Source of the DNA: Acidiferrum sp963771295
GTDB lineage: Bacteria > Acidobacteriota > Terriglobia > Acidiferrales > UBA7541
Assembly (NCBI GenBank): GCA_963771295.1
Contig: CAVYTB010000017.1
Coordinates: 248,001-312,000, forward strand
Reading direction: 5' to 3'
DNA: 64,000 nt
Position numbers and translations under genes: made by a program
Shown here: positions 44,839 to 54,832 of the stretch, piece by piece
Position numbering within the stretch: position 1 is the first letter of the stretch
Layout: every line of letters begins with the position of its first letter
Notes under the pieces: generated by a model
Database searches by the model: none
What the model was told of the DNA's origin: nothing
Seen by the model: only the letters and a program-made list of their open reading frames with translations

Positions 44839-45951
44839 ATGCAAATCACACCATTTCGTATTGAAGAGTACATGGGCAAATACGAGTTTGCCGCCAAATA
44901 CTTACTGTCGTCGTCCGACGCCGAATCGCAAACCATTGAAGAGCTTCTGGCGCTCGAGCCGGGCGCGCACGATGCATTCCTTAAGCACTGGTGCGGCTAC
45001 ACCGAGTCGCCGGGAGCGCCCTGGCTGCGCGAAGTGCTGGCTACGATTTATACGCAAATCAAACCCGATCAGCTTGTTGTGGTGTCCGCCGCGGAAGAGG
45101 CCATTTTACTATTTTATCATGCGCTGCTCACGCCGCAGGATCACGCCATCGTAGAAACGCCTTGCTACGAAAGCGCGCTGACGGTCCCCAAAAGCACGGG
45201 CGCCGCGGTCTGCGAATGGCGGCGTAAATCGGAAAATGGTTGGGCTCACGATCTAGCGGCGCTGGAAGGTTTAATCCGGCCGAATACGCGAGCTCTTTAC
45301 ATCAACACGCCGCACAATCCGACCGGTTTGTTGATGCGGCCAGAGATATTCCGCGGAGTGATGGAACTGGCGGCGCGGCATGGTATCCATGTGTTTTGCG
45401 ACGAGGTGTACCGCGAATTGGAGCATGATCCGGCAACGCGTCTCCCTGCCGGTTGCGATCTTTACGACCGCGCCATCAGCCTCGGGTCCGTGAGTAAAAC
45501 CTACGGCCTGCCCGGTTTACGGCTTGGTTGGCTGGCTTGTCGCGACGTTGCCTTGCTGCAAAAAATCGTCTCGCTGAAGCACTACACTACCATCTGCGCC
45601 AGCGCTCCCAGCGAGTTTCTGACCGCGCTTGCGTTCCGCCATCGCCAGAAATTCATCGACCGCAACCGCCAGATTGTGCTTCGGAACCTGGCGCAGCTTT
45701 CGGCTTTTTTCGCGCGACACACCGATCGCTTTTCCTGGACGCCTCCCAACGCCAGCACCATCGGTTTCGCGCGCCTGTTGCCGCAGCAGGATGTACAAGC
45801 GTTTTGCGAAAGGTTGGTTCAGCAAGCCGGTGTACTGCTACTTCCTGGCACGGTCTACGACGAACCTGCGCACATTCGATTTGGCTATGGCCGCCGCAAC
45901 ATGCCTGAATCCCTGGCTCAATTCGAGTCATGGCTTGGCGCACAGAGTTGA
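44839..45951 (+). CDS. PLP-dependent aminotransferase, class I/II (fold type I)
   Basis: 370 aa from the ATG at 44839; an in-frame GTG at 44809 is an alternative and the ribosome site is weak for both. NTPHNPTGLLM is the conserved PLP/substrate loop, VFCDEVYREL carries the PLP-pyridine Asp, and SLGSVSKTYGLPGLRLGWL contains the Schiff-base Lys. The C-terminal Arg that holds the substrate carboxylate is in HIRFGYGRRNMPE. It is divergent from the GCS2-ATP-grasp operon (about 140 bases apart), so it may supply an amino acid for that system. The amino acid substrate is unknown. Confidence 0.83.
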   Translation: MQITPFRIEEYMGKYEFAAKYLLSSSDAESQTIEELLALEPGAHDAFLKHWCGYTESPGAPWLREVLATIYTQIKPDQLVVVSAAEEAILLFYHALLTPQDHAIVETPCYESALTVPKSTGAAVCEWRRKSENGWAHDLAALEGLIRPNTRALYINTPHNPTGLLMRPEIFRGVMELAARHGIHVFCDEVYRELEHDPATRLPAGCDLYDRAISLGSVSKTYGLPGLRLGWLACRDVALLQKIVSLKHYTTICASAPSEFLTALAFRHRQKFIDRNRQIVLRNLAQLSAFFARHTDRFSWTPPNASTIGFARLLPQQDVQAFCERLVQQAGVLLLPGTVYDEPAHIRFGYGRRNMPESLAQFESWLGAQS

Positions 45952-45981
45952 GCTTTGACCAAACCATGCGGCGCGGAAAAC

Positions 45982-46013
45982 GAAGAGGGCCATCCGTGCG
46001 GATGGCCCTCTTC
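45982..46013. terminator. Bidirectional intrinsic terminator
   Basis: GAAGAGGGCCATCC and GGATGGCCCTCTTC form a 14-bp perfect stem with a GTGC loop, followed by TTCTT. It sits in the convergent gap between the aminotransferase and the Zn-ribbon gene and can serve both. Confidence 0.8.
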
Positions 46014-46038
46014 TTAACTCTGGCATGTTGAATTTCCT

Positions 46039-46344
46039 CTAAGCTGCTCCCATCGATCTCCTCGCTTGGAAGCATTCCCGGCAAAAGACCGGGCGCCCTT
46101 GCGTTGGCCGGAAAGGAACCGTTGTTTCTTTCCCGCATTGCGAGCAGGTGGTCTTCGTCTCCGCTCGCATCTGGGTGGCTCCGCCTCCGCCGCCTCCGTC
46201 TTCGGCGCGCTTCGCCTTGCATGCCTTGCATCGCTTGGGTTCGTTTTTGAATCCTTTGTCGGCGAAGAACATCTGTTCGCCAGCCGTAAAAACGAACTCA
46301 GCACCGCACTCCGAGCACTTCAGCACCTTATCGTGGTATTCCAT
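46039..46344 (-). CDS. Small zinc-ribbon protein (CxxC-x17-CxxC type)
   Basis: 101 aa. Two CxxC pairs make an N-terminal treble-clef-like ribbon (LKCSECGAEFVFTAGEQ, then KRCKACKAKR), followed by a Gly run and a second pair (TCSQCGKETTV, then FCRECF). This layout is common in Acidobacteriota and other bacteria; it is thought to bind zinc, but the role is unknown. The size and the pairing look normal. Confidence 0.82.
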   Translation of the reverse strand: MEYHDKVLKCSECGAEFVFTAGEQMFFADKGFKNEPKRCKACKAKRAEDGGGGGGATQMRAETKTTCSQCGKETTVPFRPTQGRPVFCRECFQARRSMGAA

Positions 46345-46553
46345 GAGCCGTTCCCCCTCGACCCCGTTCGGGCAGTGGGACCGCGCTCAGCTTGTACCTT
46401 TTGGCCGAATGAAGCGTAGACCTGTAGTCCGGGAATGCCGGGCACGGATCCCTGGGGCCTGCGGGCGATGAAGTTGAACAAATACCCAACGTGTCTGCCT
46501 GAATAGGGCCTGATCCCGGAAGTGCGGCGCCGAGGCTGCGTTACGCTCAGGAA

Positions 46554-46751
46554 TTAATCCTGTTCGCGACGCTGCTTCTTGCGCAGTCGCTTCCGCGAAA
46601 GCGCTTCTTTGGCCCGACGCTTCTCGCCGGGCTTCATATAGAAGCTGTGCTTCTTTATTTCCTTAATGATGTCTTCTTGTTGCACCTTGCGCTTGAAACG
46701 CCGCAGTGCATTTTCAAGAGACTCACTTTCCTGGATAACTACTTCTGCCAA
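46554..46751 (-). CDS. rpsU: 30S ribosomal protein S21
   Basis: 65 aa, normal length. AEVVIQESESLENALRRFKR at the start and the basic tail with RRAKEALSRKRLRKKQRR are the S21 pattern. It binds the 30S platform near the anti-Shine-Dalgarno end of 16S rRNA and acts in initiation. It stands alone here, divergent from glgC. Confidence 0.96.
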   Translation of the reverse strand: MAEVVIQESESLENALRRFKRKVQQEDIIKEIKKHSFYMKPGEKRRAKEALSRKRLRKKQRREQD

Positions 46752-47045
46752 AGGTAATTCACCCCAGTTCTGGTTCGGAATAGCGACACACAGTGCCTAC
46801 GGCCATACTGCAACACTGCACCTGGTTACATTATCTCACGAGGTGGCTGGCTTCTTGTAGTCAATTCGGGCGGTATAAGTCAAGTACTGTTTGGACGCTG
46901 AGCTATTGAGCGACTGGTGGGATATCGTTTCGCCAACTAGTTACTTAAAAAATAAATCATTCTCAGTGTTTCTCCGGGTGCCTGTCCCTTGCATCTGCTG
47001 ATACACTGGGGTGCTTCAGAAACCTGCCTTCGGGAGCCGACCTTC
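46752..47045. other. Divergent gap between rpsU and glgC
   Basis: About 290 bases. Both promoters must lie here, but I see no convincing -35/-10 pairs. No coding character is evident. Confidence 0.4.
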
Positions 47046-48284
47046 ATGCCGGACATGCGCGATGCTCTTGGAGTTCTGCTTGCTGGTGGTCAAGGCGAAC
47101 GTCTTTGGCCTTTGACGCGTGACCGCGCGAAACCTGCCGTTCCGTTTGGCGCTCTCTACCGCATCATCGATATCACGCTTTCCAATTGTGTCAACTCGGG
47201 GTTGCGGCGCGTTTTCACGCTTACGCAGTACAAAGCGCTCAGCCTCTCGCGCCACATTCGCGCCGGTTGGTCGGGACTGATGGGCCTCGGTGAATTCATC
47301 GAAGTGCTTCCTCCTCAGATGCGCGTGTCGCAACAGTGGTATCAGGGCACCGCCGATGCCGTTTACCAGAACATCTATTCGATTGGCAGCGAGCGCTCCA
47401 AATACGTGTTCATCCTTTCCGGCGATCACATTTACAAAATGAATTACGCCAAGATGCTGCAGCAGCACATCGACTCTGGCGCAGACGTCAGCGTGGCCAC
47501 CATTCAGATTCCCGCCGCGGAAGCTTCCAAACAGTTTGGCGTGATTGAGACCGACAAGAATTGGCGCATCATGGGTTTTGAAGAGAAGCCGCACAAGCCC
47601 AAGACTTCTCCGCACAAACCCACGCACTGCAACGCCTCCATGGGCGTGTATATTTTCAATACACAGCTGCTGATTCCGCTGCTGCTTGCCGATTCCGAAG
47701 ATCCCAAGTCCTCTCACGATTTCGGCAAAGACATCCTTCCCCGCATCATCAGCAAGCACCACGTTTTCGCTTACAACTTTGTGGACGAAAACAGCCAGGA
47801 GTCTTTGTATTGGCGCGACGTCGGAACGATTGATGCCTACTACGAAGCGAATATGGACCTGGTCAGCGTTTCGCCGGTGTTCAACCTTTATGACAAGCAG
47901 TGGCCGCTGCGTGGCTGGCAGCACCAGTATCCGCCGGCGAAATTCGTGTTTGCGGATAAGGACCGCATGGGCGTGGCCATCGATTCGATTGTTGCCGGCG
48001 GGTCGATTCTATCCGGCGGGCGCGTGCAGAATTGCGTTGTGGGTTATGACGTGCGCGTGAACAGCTATTGCGACGTGGCCGATTCGATCATCTACAATCA
48101 CGTGAACGTCGGCCGGCACTCGAAGATCAAGCGCGCGATTATCGATCGCCACGTCAGCCTTCCCGAACATACCGAGATTGGGTATGACCTCGAAGCCGAT
48201 CGTCGCCGCTTCCATGTTACGTCGTCGGGCATTGTCGTCGTGGTGCGGCAAGAGTCGCTGATCGAAGAACCCGAAGCCCAGTAG
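47046..48284 (+). CDS. glgC: Glucose-1-phosphate adenylyltransferase (ADP-glucose pyrophosphorylase)
   Basis: 412 aa from the ATG at 47046 (GGGAG upstream); in-frame TTG at 46989 is rejected. GVLLAGGQGERLWPLTRDRAKPAVPFG is the nucleotide-binding start of the family (shown in part), with GTADAVYQNIY, VFILSGDHIYKM, and the C-terminal left-handed beta-helix with ADSIIYNHVNVGRHSKIKRA. It makes ADP-glucose from ATP and glucose-1-phosphate, the committed step of glycogen synthesis, and is normally allosterically controlled. No other glg gene is adjacent. Confidence 0.95.
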   Translation: MPDMRDALGVLLAGGQGERLWPLTRDRAKPAVPFGALYRIIDITLSNCVNSGLRRVFTLTQYKALSLSRHIRAGWSGLMGLGEFIEVLPPQMRVSQQWYQGTADAVYQNIYSIGSERSKYVFILSGDHIYKMNYAKMLQQHIDSGADVSVATIQIPAAEASKQFGVIETDKNWRIMGFEEKPHKPKTSPHKPTHCNASMGVYIFNTQLLIPLLLADSEDPKSSHDFGKDILPRIISKHHVFAYNFVDENSQESLYWRDVGTIDAYYEANMDLVSVSPVFNLYDKQWPLRGWQHQYPPAKFVFADKDRMGVAIDSIVAGGSILSGGRVQNCVVGYDVRVNSYCDVADSIIYNHVNVGRHSKIKRAIIDRHVSLPEHTEIGYDLEADRRRFHVTSSGIVVVVRQESLIEEPEAQ

Positions 48285-48292
48285 AGTTTCTC

Positions 48293-48496
48293 ATGTCTGG
48301 AATCTTTTCCATCATCGTTAAATTCATTGTTGGGATTGCATGCTTTGTCTTGTCGTTTTTTTGCGCGCTCCCCGACAGGCAAAGAGAGAAGACGGACGAA
48401 TCCTGGGAAGTTCGAGTCTGGTTCACTTTCGTTGCATTCGCAGTTTTAGTGACCTATTTCGCTGTGGATTACTACTTTCCTGCGCTTAGTCACTGA
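48293..48496 (+). CDS. Small two-helix membrane protein, hypothetical
   Basis: 67 aa with two hydrophobic segments (FSIIVKFIVGIACFVLSFFCA and WFTFVAFAVLVTYFAVDYYF) separated by a charged loop. It starts 8 bases after the glgC stop, on the same strand, so it may be translated from the same mRNA. No family is recognised. It could be spurious. Confidence 0.4.
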   Translation: MSGIFSIIVKFIVGIACFVLSFFCALPDRQREKTDESWEVRVWFTFVAFAVLVTYFAVDYYFPALSH

Positions 48497-48652
48497 ACTC
48501 TCAGCTACTAGCTAAACTCTGTCTTATCCCGCGACTTTCGCACCCGTGGCGCTGTGGCGATCAATCACGCCCCCCGTGTTCGCCGTCACTCGCTGGTCCT
48601 TGCTGCTCTGTTACAATCATTGGTTCTATTTCACCCAGGAGCCATCACCGTT

Positions 48653-49966
48653 ATGTCTACAAAAATCACACGCGTTCACGCCCGCCAAGTCCTCGACTCG
48701 CGCGGCAATCCCACCGTCGAAGCCGACGTTCTGCTTGAGTCTGGCGCGTTCGGCCGCGCGATCGTTCCCTCTGGCGCTTCCACCGGGGAACACGAAGCGT
48801 TGGAACTGCGCGACGGCGACAAATCGAAATATCTTGGCAAGGGAGTGCTGAAGGCTGTAGCCAACGTTAATTCAGAAATCGCCAAGGCCATAACCGGCAC
48901 GGATGCTGCCGACCAGCGCGCTCTCGATCACAAAATGATTACCCTGGACGGCACGCCGACGAAATCCCGCCTCGGCGCCAACGCGATCCTCGCCGTTTCC
49001 ATGGCTGCCGCTCGTGCCGCCGCCATCGCCGTGAAGCAGCCGCTGTACAAATATCTTTCGCGCTATTCCACCGACACTTCGGCCAACCTTCTGCCAGTGC
49101 CGATGATGAACATCCTGAATGGCGGCGCGCATGCCGACAGTTCAGTCGACTTCCAGGAATTCATGGCCATGCCTGTCGGCGCTCCCTCCTTTAGCGAAGC
49201 ACTTCGCTGGGGCGTGGAAGTTTTTCACGCGCTGAAAGCCGCTCTGAAGAAGCACGGCTATTCCACCGCGGTTGGCGATGAAGGCGGTTTCGCGCCGAGT
49301 TGCAAATCCAACGAAGAAGCCATTCAGATCGTGCTGGAGGCAATTACGACGGCCGGCTACAAACCCGGCGAGCAGGTTGCCATCGCGCTCGATCCCGCCG
49401 CCAGCGAGTTTTACGACAAGGCCAGCGGCAAGTACATGTTCAAAAAATCCGACAAGTCCGTTCACTCGTCCGCGGAAATGGCCGCTTATTGGACCAGCTG
49501 GGTGGAAAAATATCCCATCGTTTCTTTGGAAGATGGCATGGCCGAAGACGACTGGTCGGGCTGGAAGACGCTCACACAGAACGTCGGCAGCAAAACCTCC
49601 AAAAAGAAAATCCAGCTTGTGGGTGACGACCTCTTCGTGACTAACACCGAGCGCCTCTCTCGCGGCATCAATGAAGGCATCGCCAACTCCATTCTCATCA
49701 AATTGAATCAAATTGGCAGCGTCACCGAAACTATCGATGCCATTGAACTGGCTCGCAAGGGCGGATATAACTCCGTCATTTCGCACCGTTCCGGTGAAAG
49801 CGAGGATACGTTCATTGCGGACCTGGCCGTTGCCACTGCTGCGGGCCAAATCAAGACCGGATCCGGCTCGCGCACCGATCGGATCGCCAAGTACAACCAG
49901 CTTCTTCGCATCGAGGAAGAACTGGGCGCGGCTGCGCGGTTCAATGGCAAAGCGCCGCTGAAGTAG
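48653..49966 (+). CDS. eno: Enolase
   Basis: 437 aa from the ATG at 48653 (AGGAG 11 bases upstream); the frame extends upstream to 48554 but the enolase start is clear. TRVHARQVLDSRGNPTVEAD is the conserved N-terminus, GASTGEHEALELRDGD is the mobile loop, NGGAHADSSVDFQEFM and SLEDGMAEDDW hold Mg ligands, and SHRSGESEDTFIADLAVA is the C-terminal signature. It interconverts 2-phosphoglycerate and phosphoenolpyruvate in glycolysis. Confidence 0.97.
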   Translation: MSTKITRVHARQVLDSRGNPTVEADVLLESGAFGRAIVPSGASTGEHEALELRDGDKSKYLGKGVLKAVANVNSEIAKAITGTDAADQRALDHKMITLDGTPTKSRLGANAILAVSMAAARAAAIAVKQPLYKYLSRYSTDTSANLLPVPMMNILNGGAHADSSVDFQEFMAMPVGAPSFSEALRWGVEVFHALKAALKKHGYSTAVGDEGGFAPSCKSNEEAIQIVLEAITTAGYKPGEQVAIALDPAASEFYDKASGKYMFKKSDKSVHSSAEMAAYWTSWVEKYPIVSLEDGMAEDDWSGWKTLTQNVGSKTSKKKIQLVGDDLFVTNTERLSRGINEGIANSILIKLNQIGSVTETIDAIELARKGGYNSVISHRSGESEDTFIADLAVATAAGQIKTGSGSRTDRIAKYNQLLRIEEELGAAARFNGKAPLK

Positions 49967-50047
49967 TTTTGGCGCGGTGGGGCGCAGATCGGTTCTGCGC
50001 CCTCTTGTCGCTGGCGTCAGCGCACCGAGGGTTTTACCGCTCACGAC

Positions 50048-50702
50048 ATGCGCAGAAATTTCACAATTATTCTCAGTTTAGTATTTCTGCTGGCCGCGGT
50101 TTCTTCTGTCGCGGGAAGTGTTTTCGCAAACTCCTGGTTCCACGATCTTTCCACACCGCTCGCAACGATCTTGCTTCTCACTTTGGCGACTTCCAGTTGG
50201 TTCGCGTTCAAAAGGAACTATGCGTTGTGGATCGCGATCGGCTTGTTCTTCTCGTTGCTCGGCGACATCGCTCTCTTACGTTCCGCGGATTATTTTCTTT
50301 CTGGGCTGGTCGCTTTCCTGTTTGCGCATGTCGCTTATCTAATCGCGTTTACGCGCGACGCGAAATTTCCGGCGCGCTTCTCCATTTGGTTGCTGTTTCT
50401 CCTCGTGGCCGCAACTCTGTACTGGTATTTGTCCCCGGGGCTGCCCGGCGTTTTGAAATTGCCCGTCGCTGTTTACGCGCTGCTGCTCGCATCCATGGCC
50501 GGCGTAGCGATGGGGCGCCAATGCGGTGCTGCATTCGCGCGCTGCGCGACTCGCCGCCATTGGCGCACTGTTGTTCATGCTTTCTGACGCACTTCTGTCC
50601 ATCGACCGGTTCCGTGCGCCGTTGCCCCGCGCCTCGTTGATAATTCTCGTGCCGTATTTTCTGGGGCAATGGTTGATTGCGCGGTCCACCTGTGAGCCCT
50701 GA
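50048..50702 (+). pseudogene. YhhN/lysoplasmalogenase-family membrane protein, frameshifted
   Basis: The first frame encodes about 158 residues of a YhhN-like protein (FSLLGDIALLRSADYFLSGL, LVAFLFAHVAYLIAFT), ending MAGVAMGR near 50515, then reads nonsense to a stop at 50587. The expected C-terminal part continues in another frame: AAIGALLFMLSDALLSIDR and LIILVPYFLGQWLIAR, to a TGA at 50700-50702. The 655-base span fits a full YhhN gene plus one extra base near 50518-50524. This is either a real recent frameshift or a sequencing error. If intact, it would be an eight-helix protein possibly acting on lysoplasmalogens. Confidence 0.7.
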
Positions 50703-50901
50703 GCTTGCCCGTAACCCGTTTACTGGCTTGGCCTTGCTGGAGATTGTGACGGTTGCCACACCCCTGTTTCGTTTCCGGCGCTACAATAGTGGTGTAACGT
50801 TGCCGCATCCACTTCGCTCCCGCGACTTTCTGCTTCCTTGAAACACGCGCCATGCGGTGAACGGTCCTAGCGGCCCTGCAGCTGAGCGGCGGGCCTCGCG
50901 C

Positions 50902-52500
50902 ATGAGCAGCCTGGCACAAGCCGAGTTCCATCCCGTTGATGTTTGGCGACCGACGATCAATCCCTGGTGGATTGCCGGCACGGTGATGCTGTCGACGTTC
51001 ATGGAAGTGCTCGACACCAGCATCGCCAACGTTGCCCTTCCTCACATTGCCGGCAGCCTTTCCGCTGGCGTCGACGAAAGCACCTGGGTGCTCACCTCCT
51101 ATCTGGTTTCCAACGCCATCGTTCTGCCACTAACCGGCTGGTTCTCGCGGCTGTTTGGACGCAAGAATTTCTACATGGCGTGCGTGCTGATTTTCATTGT
51201 CAGTTCGCTGCTCTGCGGCCTGGCACCTACGTTGCCGCTGCTGGTGTTCTTCCGAGTGTTGCAGGGAGCGGGTGGCGGCGGCTTGCAACCGGTGTCGCAA
51301 GCAATCCTGGTGGAAAGTTTTCCGCGCGAGAAGCAGGGCATGGCCATGGCCATCTATGGAATGGGCGTGGTGACGGCTCCAATCATCGGGCCAACGCTCG
51401 GCGGATGGATTACGGATAACTATTCGTGGCGATGGATTTTCTTCATCAATATCCCTGTCGGTCTGTTGTCGATCTTCCTGACCACCTGGCTGATTTTCGA
51501 CCCGCCTCATTTGATCCGCAAAAAAAGTGGCGAGCGCGTGCGCATCGATTACATCGGCCTTGGCCTGCTGGCGGTTGGTTTGGGCTTCTTGCAGGTGGTG
51601 CTTGACAAAGGGCAGCGCGACGATTGGTTCAGCTCGCACTTCATCGTGTGGGCCTCCATCATCGCCGCGGTTGGCTTGGTGGGCGCGGTCATTTGGGAGC
51701 TTCGCCAGAAAGAGCCGGTCATTGAGTTGCATTTGTTCAAGGATCGCAATTACGCCGCCGCAACTTTAACGATGTTCGCGTTGGGCATTGTTTTGTATGG
51801 GACGACCGTGCTTCTTCCCGTGATGTTGCAAACGCTGGCGGGGTACACGGCGCAACTCAGCGGCCTGGTGCTCTCGCCGGGGGCCATCCTTACGCTGATC
51901 ATGCTGCCGCTGGTGGGCAGGCTACTGGCGAAGTTTCAGGCTCGTTGGCTGGTGATTGTTGGATTGATCTTTCTGGCGATCGGCATGTTTCAACTGACGC
52001 AGATCAATCTGATGGCCAGCTTCTGGACGTTCGTATTCGTGTGGATGGTATCCCGCGGCGCGCTGGCGTTTTTGTTCGTGCCCATCAACGTAACCGCGTT
52101 CGCGTTTGTGCCCAAGGAACGCATGAACAACGCCACCGGGATGATCAATCTGGCGCGCAACATCGGAGGCAGCGTCGGCATTTCCCTGGTCACCACGCTT
52201 CAGTCGCGTCTCACGCAGCGGCATCAGGTTCGTTTGATCGAAAATTTGTCGCCCGTCAATCCGCGATATATGGCCATGCTGCACGGACTGGCCGCGGCAC
52301 TGCGCGCTCGAGGCTCCGATGCGGTTCAGGCGGCGCACCAGGCGCAGGCCTTGCTGTACGGAGAAATGGAGCGGCAGGCTGCCATGCTGGCGTTCATCGA
52401 TGTTTTTTGGATCATGGGGATGTTATGCCTGGCCATGATTCCGCTGATGTTTATCTTGAAGGACTCCCCGAAGCACGGCCCATCACCGCTGGCGCATTAA
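50902..52500 (+). CDS. DHA2-family multidrug efflux MFS transporter (EmrB-like)
   Basis: 532 aa and about 14 helices, as in EmrB/QacA. TFMEVLDTSIANVALPHIAG is the family helix-1 motif, GWFSRLFGRKNFYMA is motif A, and GAGGGGLQPVSQAIL and GMGVVTAPIIGPTLGGW are conserved. It expels hydrophobic compounds using the proton gradient. No EmrA-like periplasmic adaptor or TolC gene lies beside it. The ATG at 50902 is preferred; a GTG at 50857 is an alternative with no better ribosome site. Confidence 0.88.
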   Translation: MSSLAQAEFHPVDVWRPTINPWWIAGTVMLSTFMEVLDTSIANVALPHIAGSLSAGVDESTWVLTSYLVSNAIVLPLTGWFSRLFGRKNFYMACVLIFIVSSLLCGLAPTLPLLVFFRVLQGAGGGGLQPVSQAILVESFPREKQGMAMAIYGMGVVTAPIIGPTLGGWITDNYSWRWIFFINIPVGLLSIFLTTWLIFDPPHLIRKKSGERVRIDYIGLGLLAVGLGFLQVVLDKGQRDDWFSSHFIVWASIIAAVGLVGAVIWELRQKEPVIELHLFKDRNYAAATLTMFALGIVLYGTTVLLPVMLQTLAGYTAQLSGLVLSPGAILTLIMLPLVGRLLAKFQARWLVIVGLIFLAIGMFQLTQINLMASFWTFVFVWMVSRGALAFLFVPINVTAFAFVPKERMNNATGMINLARNIGGSVGISLVTTLQSRLTQRHQVRLIENLSPVNPRYMAMLHGLAAALRARGSDAVQAAHQAQALLYGEMERQAAMLAFIDVFWIMGMLCLAMIPLMFILKDSPKHGPSPLAH

Positions 52501-52563
52501 GTTCTGCGAGGCGCCGTTCTTCGTCTTCCATGTAGCGTTGGTTTTTTCCGAGCTAGGTGGGGC

Positions 52564-52597
52564 GGGGCTGACATAAAAGTCAGCGCTACATTCAAGA
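52564..52597. repeat. Dispersed palindromic repeat, ATAAAA subtype
   Basis: GGGCTGACATAAAAGTCAGC hairpin followed by GCTACATTCAAG. It lies in the convergent gap between the efflux pump and recQ. Confidence 0.6.
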
Positions 52598-52610
52598 AAA
52601 AAACGGGCCG

Positions 52611-54566
52611 CTACGCGCCGGCGGGGAATTGTTTTTCGTGGCGGAGATGCGCGACCACCAGGCGGATTTCTTCAAATGTGATTTCTGCAGGCAGGTCTTT
52701 CTTCAGCGGGCCCAGCAAATCCAAACCGCGTTTCGCTGCGGCGTTTTGAATGAGCGCAAGACGCTCGACGCCGAGCCATGCGGGATCGAACGGCAACTCA
52801 CCCTGCTCGACGAGATTGGCGATCAGCGCCACAACGGTGGCGACTTTGCGCCCGCGCAGTTGCGCGATTTCTGCAAAACTGTGGCCCTTTTTCAGGAGTT
52901 CCAGCGTCTCCTGCGACGCGTCGGTTGCGCGCGCGCGCCACTCCTGCGTGGTGCGTTCGCCAGCCTCGAATCGGCGCAGCACGTCGAGTATTTCCTGGCC
53001 GTACTCGTCGCATTTTGCTTCGCCGATGCCGGAAACTTTGCGAAGTTCCGCCAGAGTCTTGGGGCGCACGGAGCAGATCTCTTCCAGCGTCGTGTCGTGC
53101 ATCACGAGGAACGCGGCGCGATTTCGCTCTCTTGCGGCGTTTTTTCGCCACTCCTTCAGAAACTCCCGCAGTTCCTCATCCACCGAAACGGAAACGTGCC
53201 ACTCGAAAGTTGCAGCTTCGGCCCTGAATGCGGCGTTCGGACGGCCGCGGTCTTTACGTGAGCTTTTGCTTGCTCGGGGCTTTTCCTTTTCGGGAGTGAC
53301 ATCGGAATCTTCCAGCCAGGCGGGTGCGTCAGCGCAACAATCGCAAACGCCGCATCCTTTCCAGGCTCGTTCTTCTCCGAAGTACGAGCAAATCTGTTTT
53401 TGGCGGCACTGCGAGCTTTTGCAGAAACTTTCGATCTGCGCGAAACGCTTCTGCGCGGCTTCGTATTCCCTGGAGCTGCCGATCTTGCTCATGAAATACT
53501 CGCGCAGGCGTTTGTCTTTCCATTCCCAGAACAGATAGCAATCGGCGGGAAGTCCATCGCGCCCGGCGCGCCCGGTTTCCTGGTACAGCTGCTCGATGCT
53601 GTCGGGCAAACCCAGGCGGACGACGGCGCGTACGTTAGGCTTGTTGATGCCGAGGCCGAAGGCGATGGTTCCGACGAGGACGCGCACTTCTTCGGTCATC
53701 CACTTCTCCTGATTTTCGCGGCGCGCCTGGTTGGTCATTTGTCCGTGATATTCGACCGCGGCAATGTCGTGCTCGCCGAGGAGATCGACCACCTCGCCGA
53801 CACGCGCGATAGTCGGTGCGTACACAATCACGTTGCCTCTTGCTGCCTCTTTCACCGCTCGCAGCAGCAATTCGTTCTGCATATCCCCTTGGCAAAATTT
53901 CACCAGGTAGCGCAGGTTCTCGCGGCGAAAACTAAGCACCGCGCGAAACGGGTCGCGCAGTTTCAGTTGCTCCACAATGTCGTGGCGCACGCGCTGCGTG
54001 GCGCTGGCCGTGAACGCGGCGATGGGGCGTTGCGGAAATAGCTGGCGCAGTTTGCTTAATTGGCGGTATTCGGGGCGGAAATCGTGGCCCCACTCGGAGA
54101 TGCAGTGAGCCTCGTCAATCGCAAAGAACGACACGGGAACGTTCTTCAGCCATTCGGCGGTGCCGTCCATCACGGCGCGTTCGGGAGAGATGTACATCAG
54201 TCGGAATTCGCCGGCGAGTGCCTGTTTCTTGATGGCGCCGCGCTCGGATTCCGCGACGGAGCTGTTTAGGAATACTGCCGGAATGCCCATTTGGCGGAGT
54301 TGCGCCACCTGGTCTTGCATCAGTGCGATCAGCGGGGAAATGACCACCGCGGTGCGAGCTTCCTGCAGCACGGCTGGGAGCTGGTAGCAGAGGGACTTGC
54401 CTCCGCCGGTAGGCATGACCACGCAAACGTCGCGGCCCGCCGACAGATTGCGGACGATTTCCTCCTGCTTTGGACGGAAAGCGTCGTAGCCCCAATAACG
54501 CTTCAGGGCGCGACCAAAGTGGTCGGGGGCGCCCGCAGGCGGGGCGATCATAATGGCAGAGGCCAT
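52611..54566 (-). CDS. recQ: RecQ-family ATP-dependent DNA helicase
   Basis: About 651 aa. VVMPTGGGKSLCYQLPA is Walker A, FFAIDEAHCISEWGHDFRPEY is motif II with DEAH, and YQETGRAGRDGLPADCYLF is motif VI. The Cys-rich RQC zinc site reads QCRQKQICSYFG ... GCGVCDCC. An HRDC-like domain (ICSVRPKTLAELRKVSGIGEAKC) and a C-terminal HTH_40-like part follow. It unwinds DNA 3'-5' in recombination and repair. The start is uncertain: ATG at 54566 or 54551, or a TTG at 54602; none has a clear ribosome site. Confidence 0.93.
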   Translation of the reverse strand: MASAIMIAPPAGAPDHFGRALKRYWGYDAFRPKQEEIVRNLSAGRDVCVVMPTGGGKSLCYQLPAVLQEARTAVVISPLIALMQDQVAQLRQMGIPAVFLNSSVAESERGAIKKQALAGEFRLMYISPERAVMDGTAEWLKNVPVSFFAIDEAHCISEWGHDFRPEYRQLSKLRQLFPQRPIAAFTASATQRVRHDIVEQLKLRDPFRAVLSFRRENLRYLVKFCQGDMQNELLLRAVKEAARGNVIVYAPTIARVGEVVDLLGEHDIAAVEYHGQMTNQARRENQEKWMTEEVRVLVGTIAFGLGINKPNVRAVVRLGLPDSIEQLYQETGRAGRDGLPADCYLFWEWKDKRLREYFMSKIGSSREYEAAQKRFAQIESFCKSSQCRQKQICSYFGEERAWKGCGVCDCCADAPAWLEDSDVTPEKEKPRASKSSRKDRGRPNAAFRAEAATFEWHVSVSVDEELREFLKEWRKNAARERNRAAFLVMHDTTLEEICSVRPKTLAELRKVSGIGEAKCDEYGQEILDVLRRFEAGERTTQEWRARATDASQETLELLKKGHSFAEIAQLRGRKVATVVALIANLVEQGELPFDPAWLGVERLALIQNAAAKRGLDLLGPLKKDLPAEITFEEIRLVVAHLRHEKQFPAGA

Positions 54567-54832
54567 GGGAGGCGCAGGGGCACGGACCCGAGTGTAAGAC
54601 AAGGGCGATGCCGAAAGCGAGCGTGGCCAGCTTCGCTTTTATTTCGCCTGATGTCAAGTAAAATAACAGATACCGTAGCTGATTAAATATCCACAGGAGT
54701 GAATATGCTGTGGAAATGCCATTTTGGGGACGCCTTTCGATCGTCAGAGCCTCGATTCTCTACGGTCTTCCCTGTAGGTACGGATAGGTTATTTCCTGTA
54801 GTGCTGCATTTTGTGGCGGCCCGTGGCTGGCG

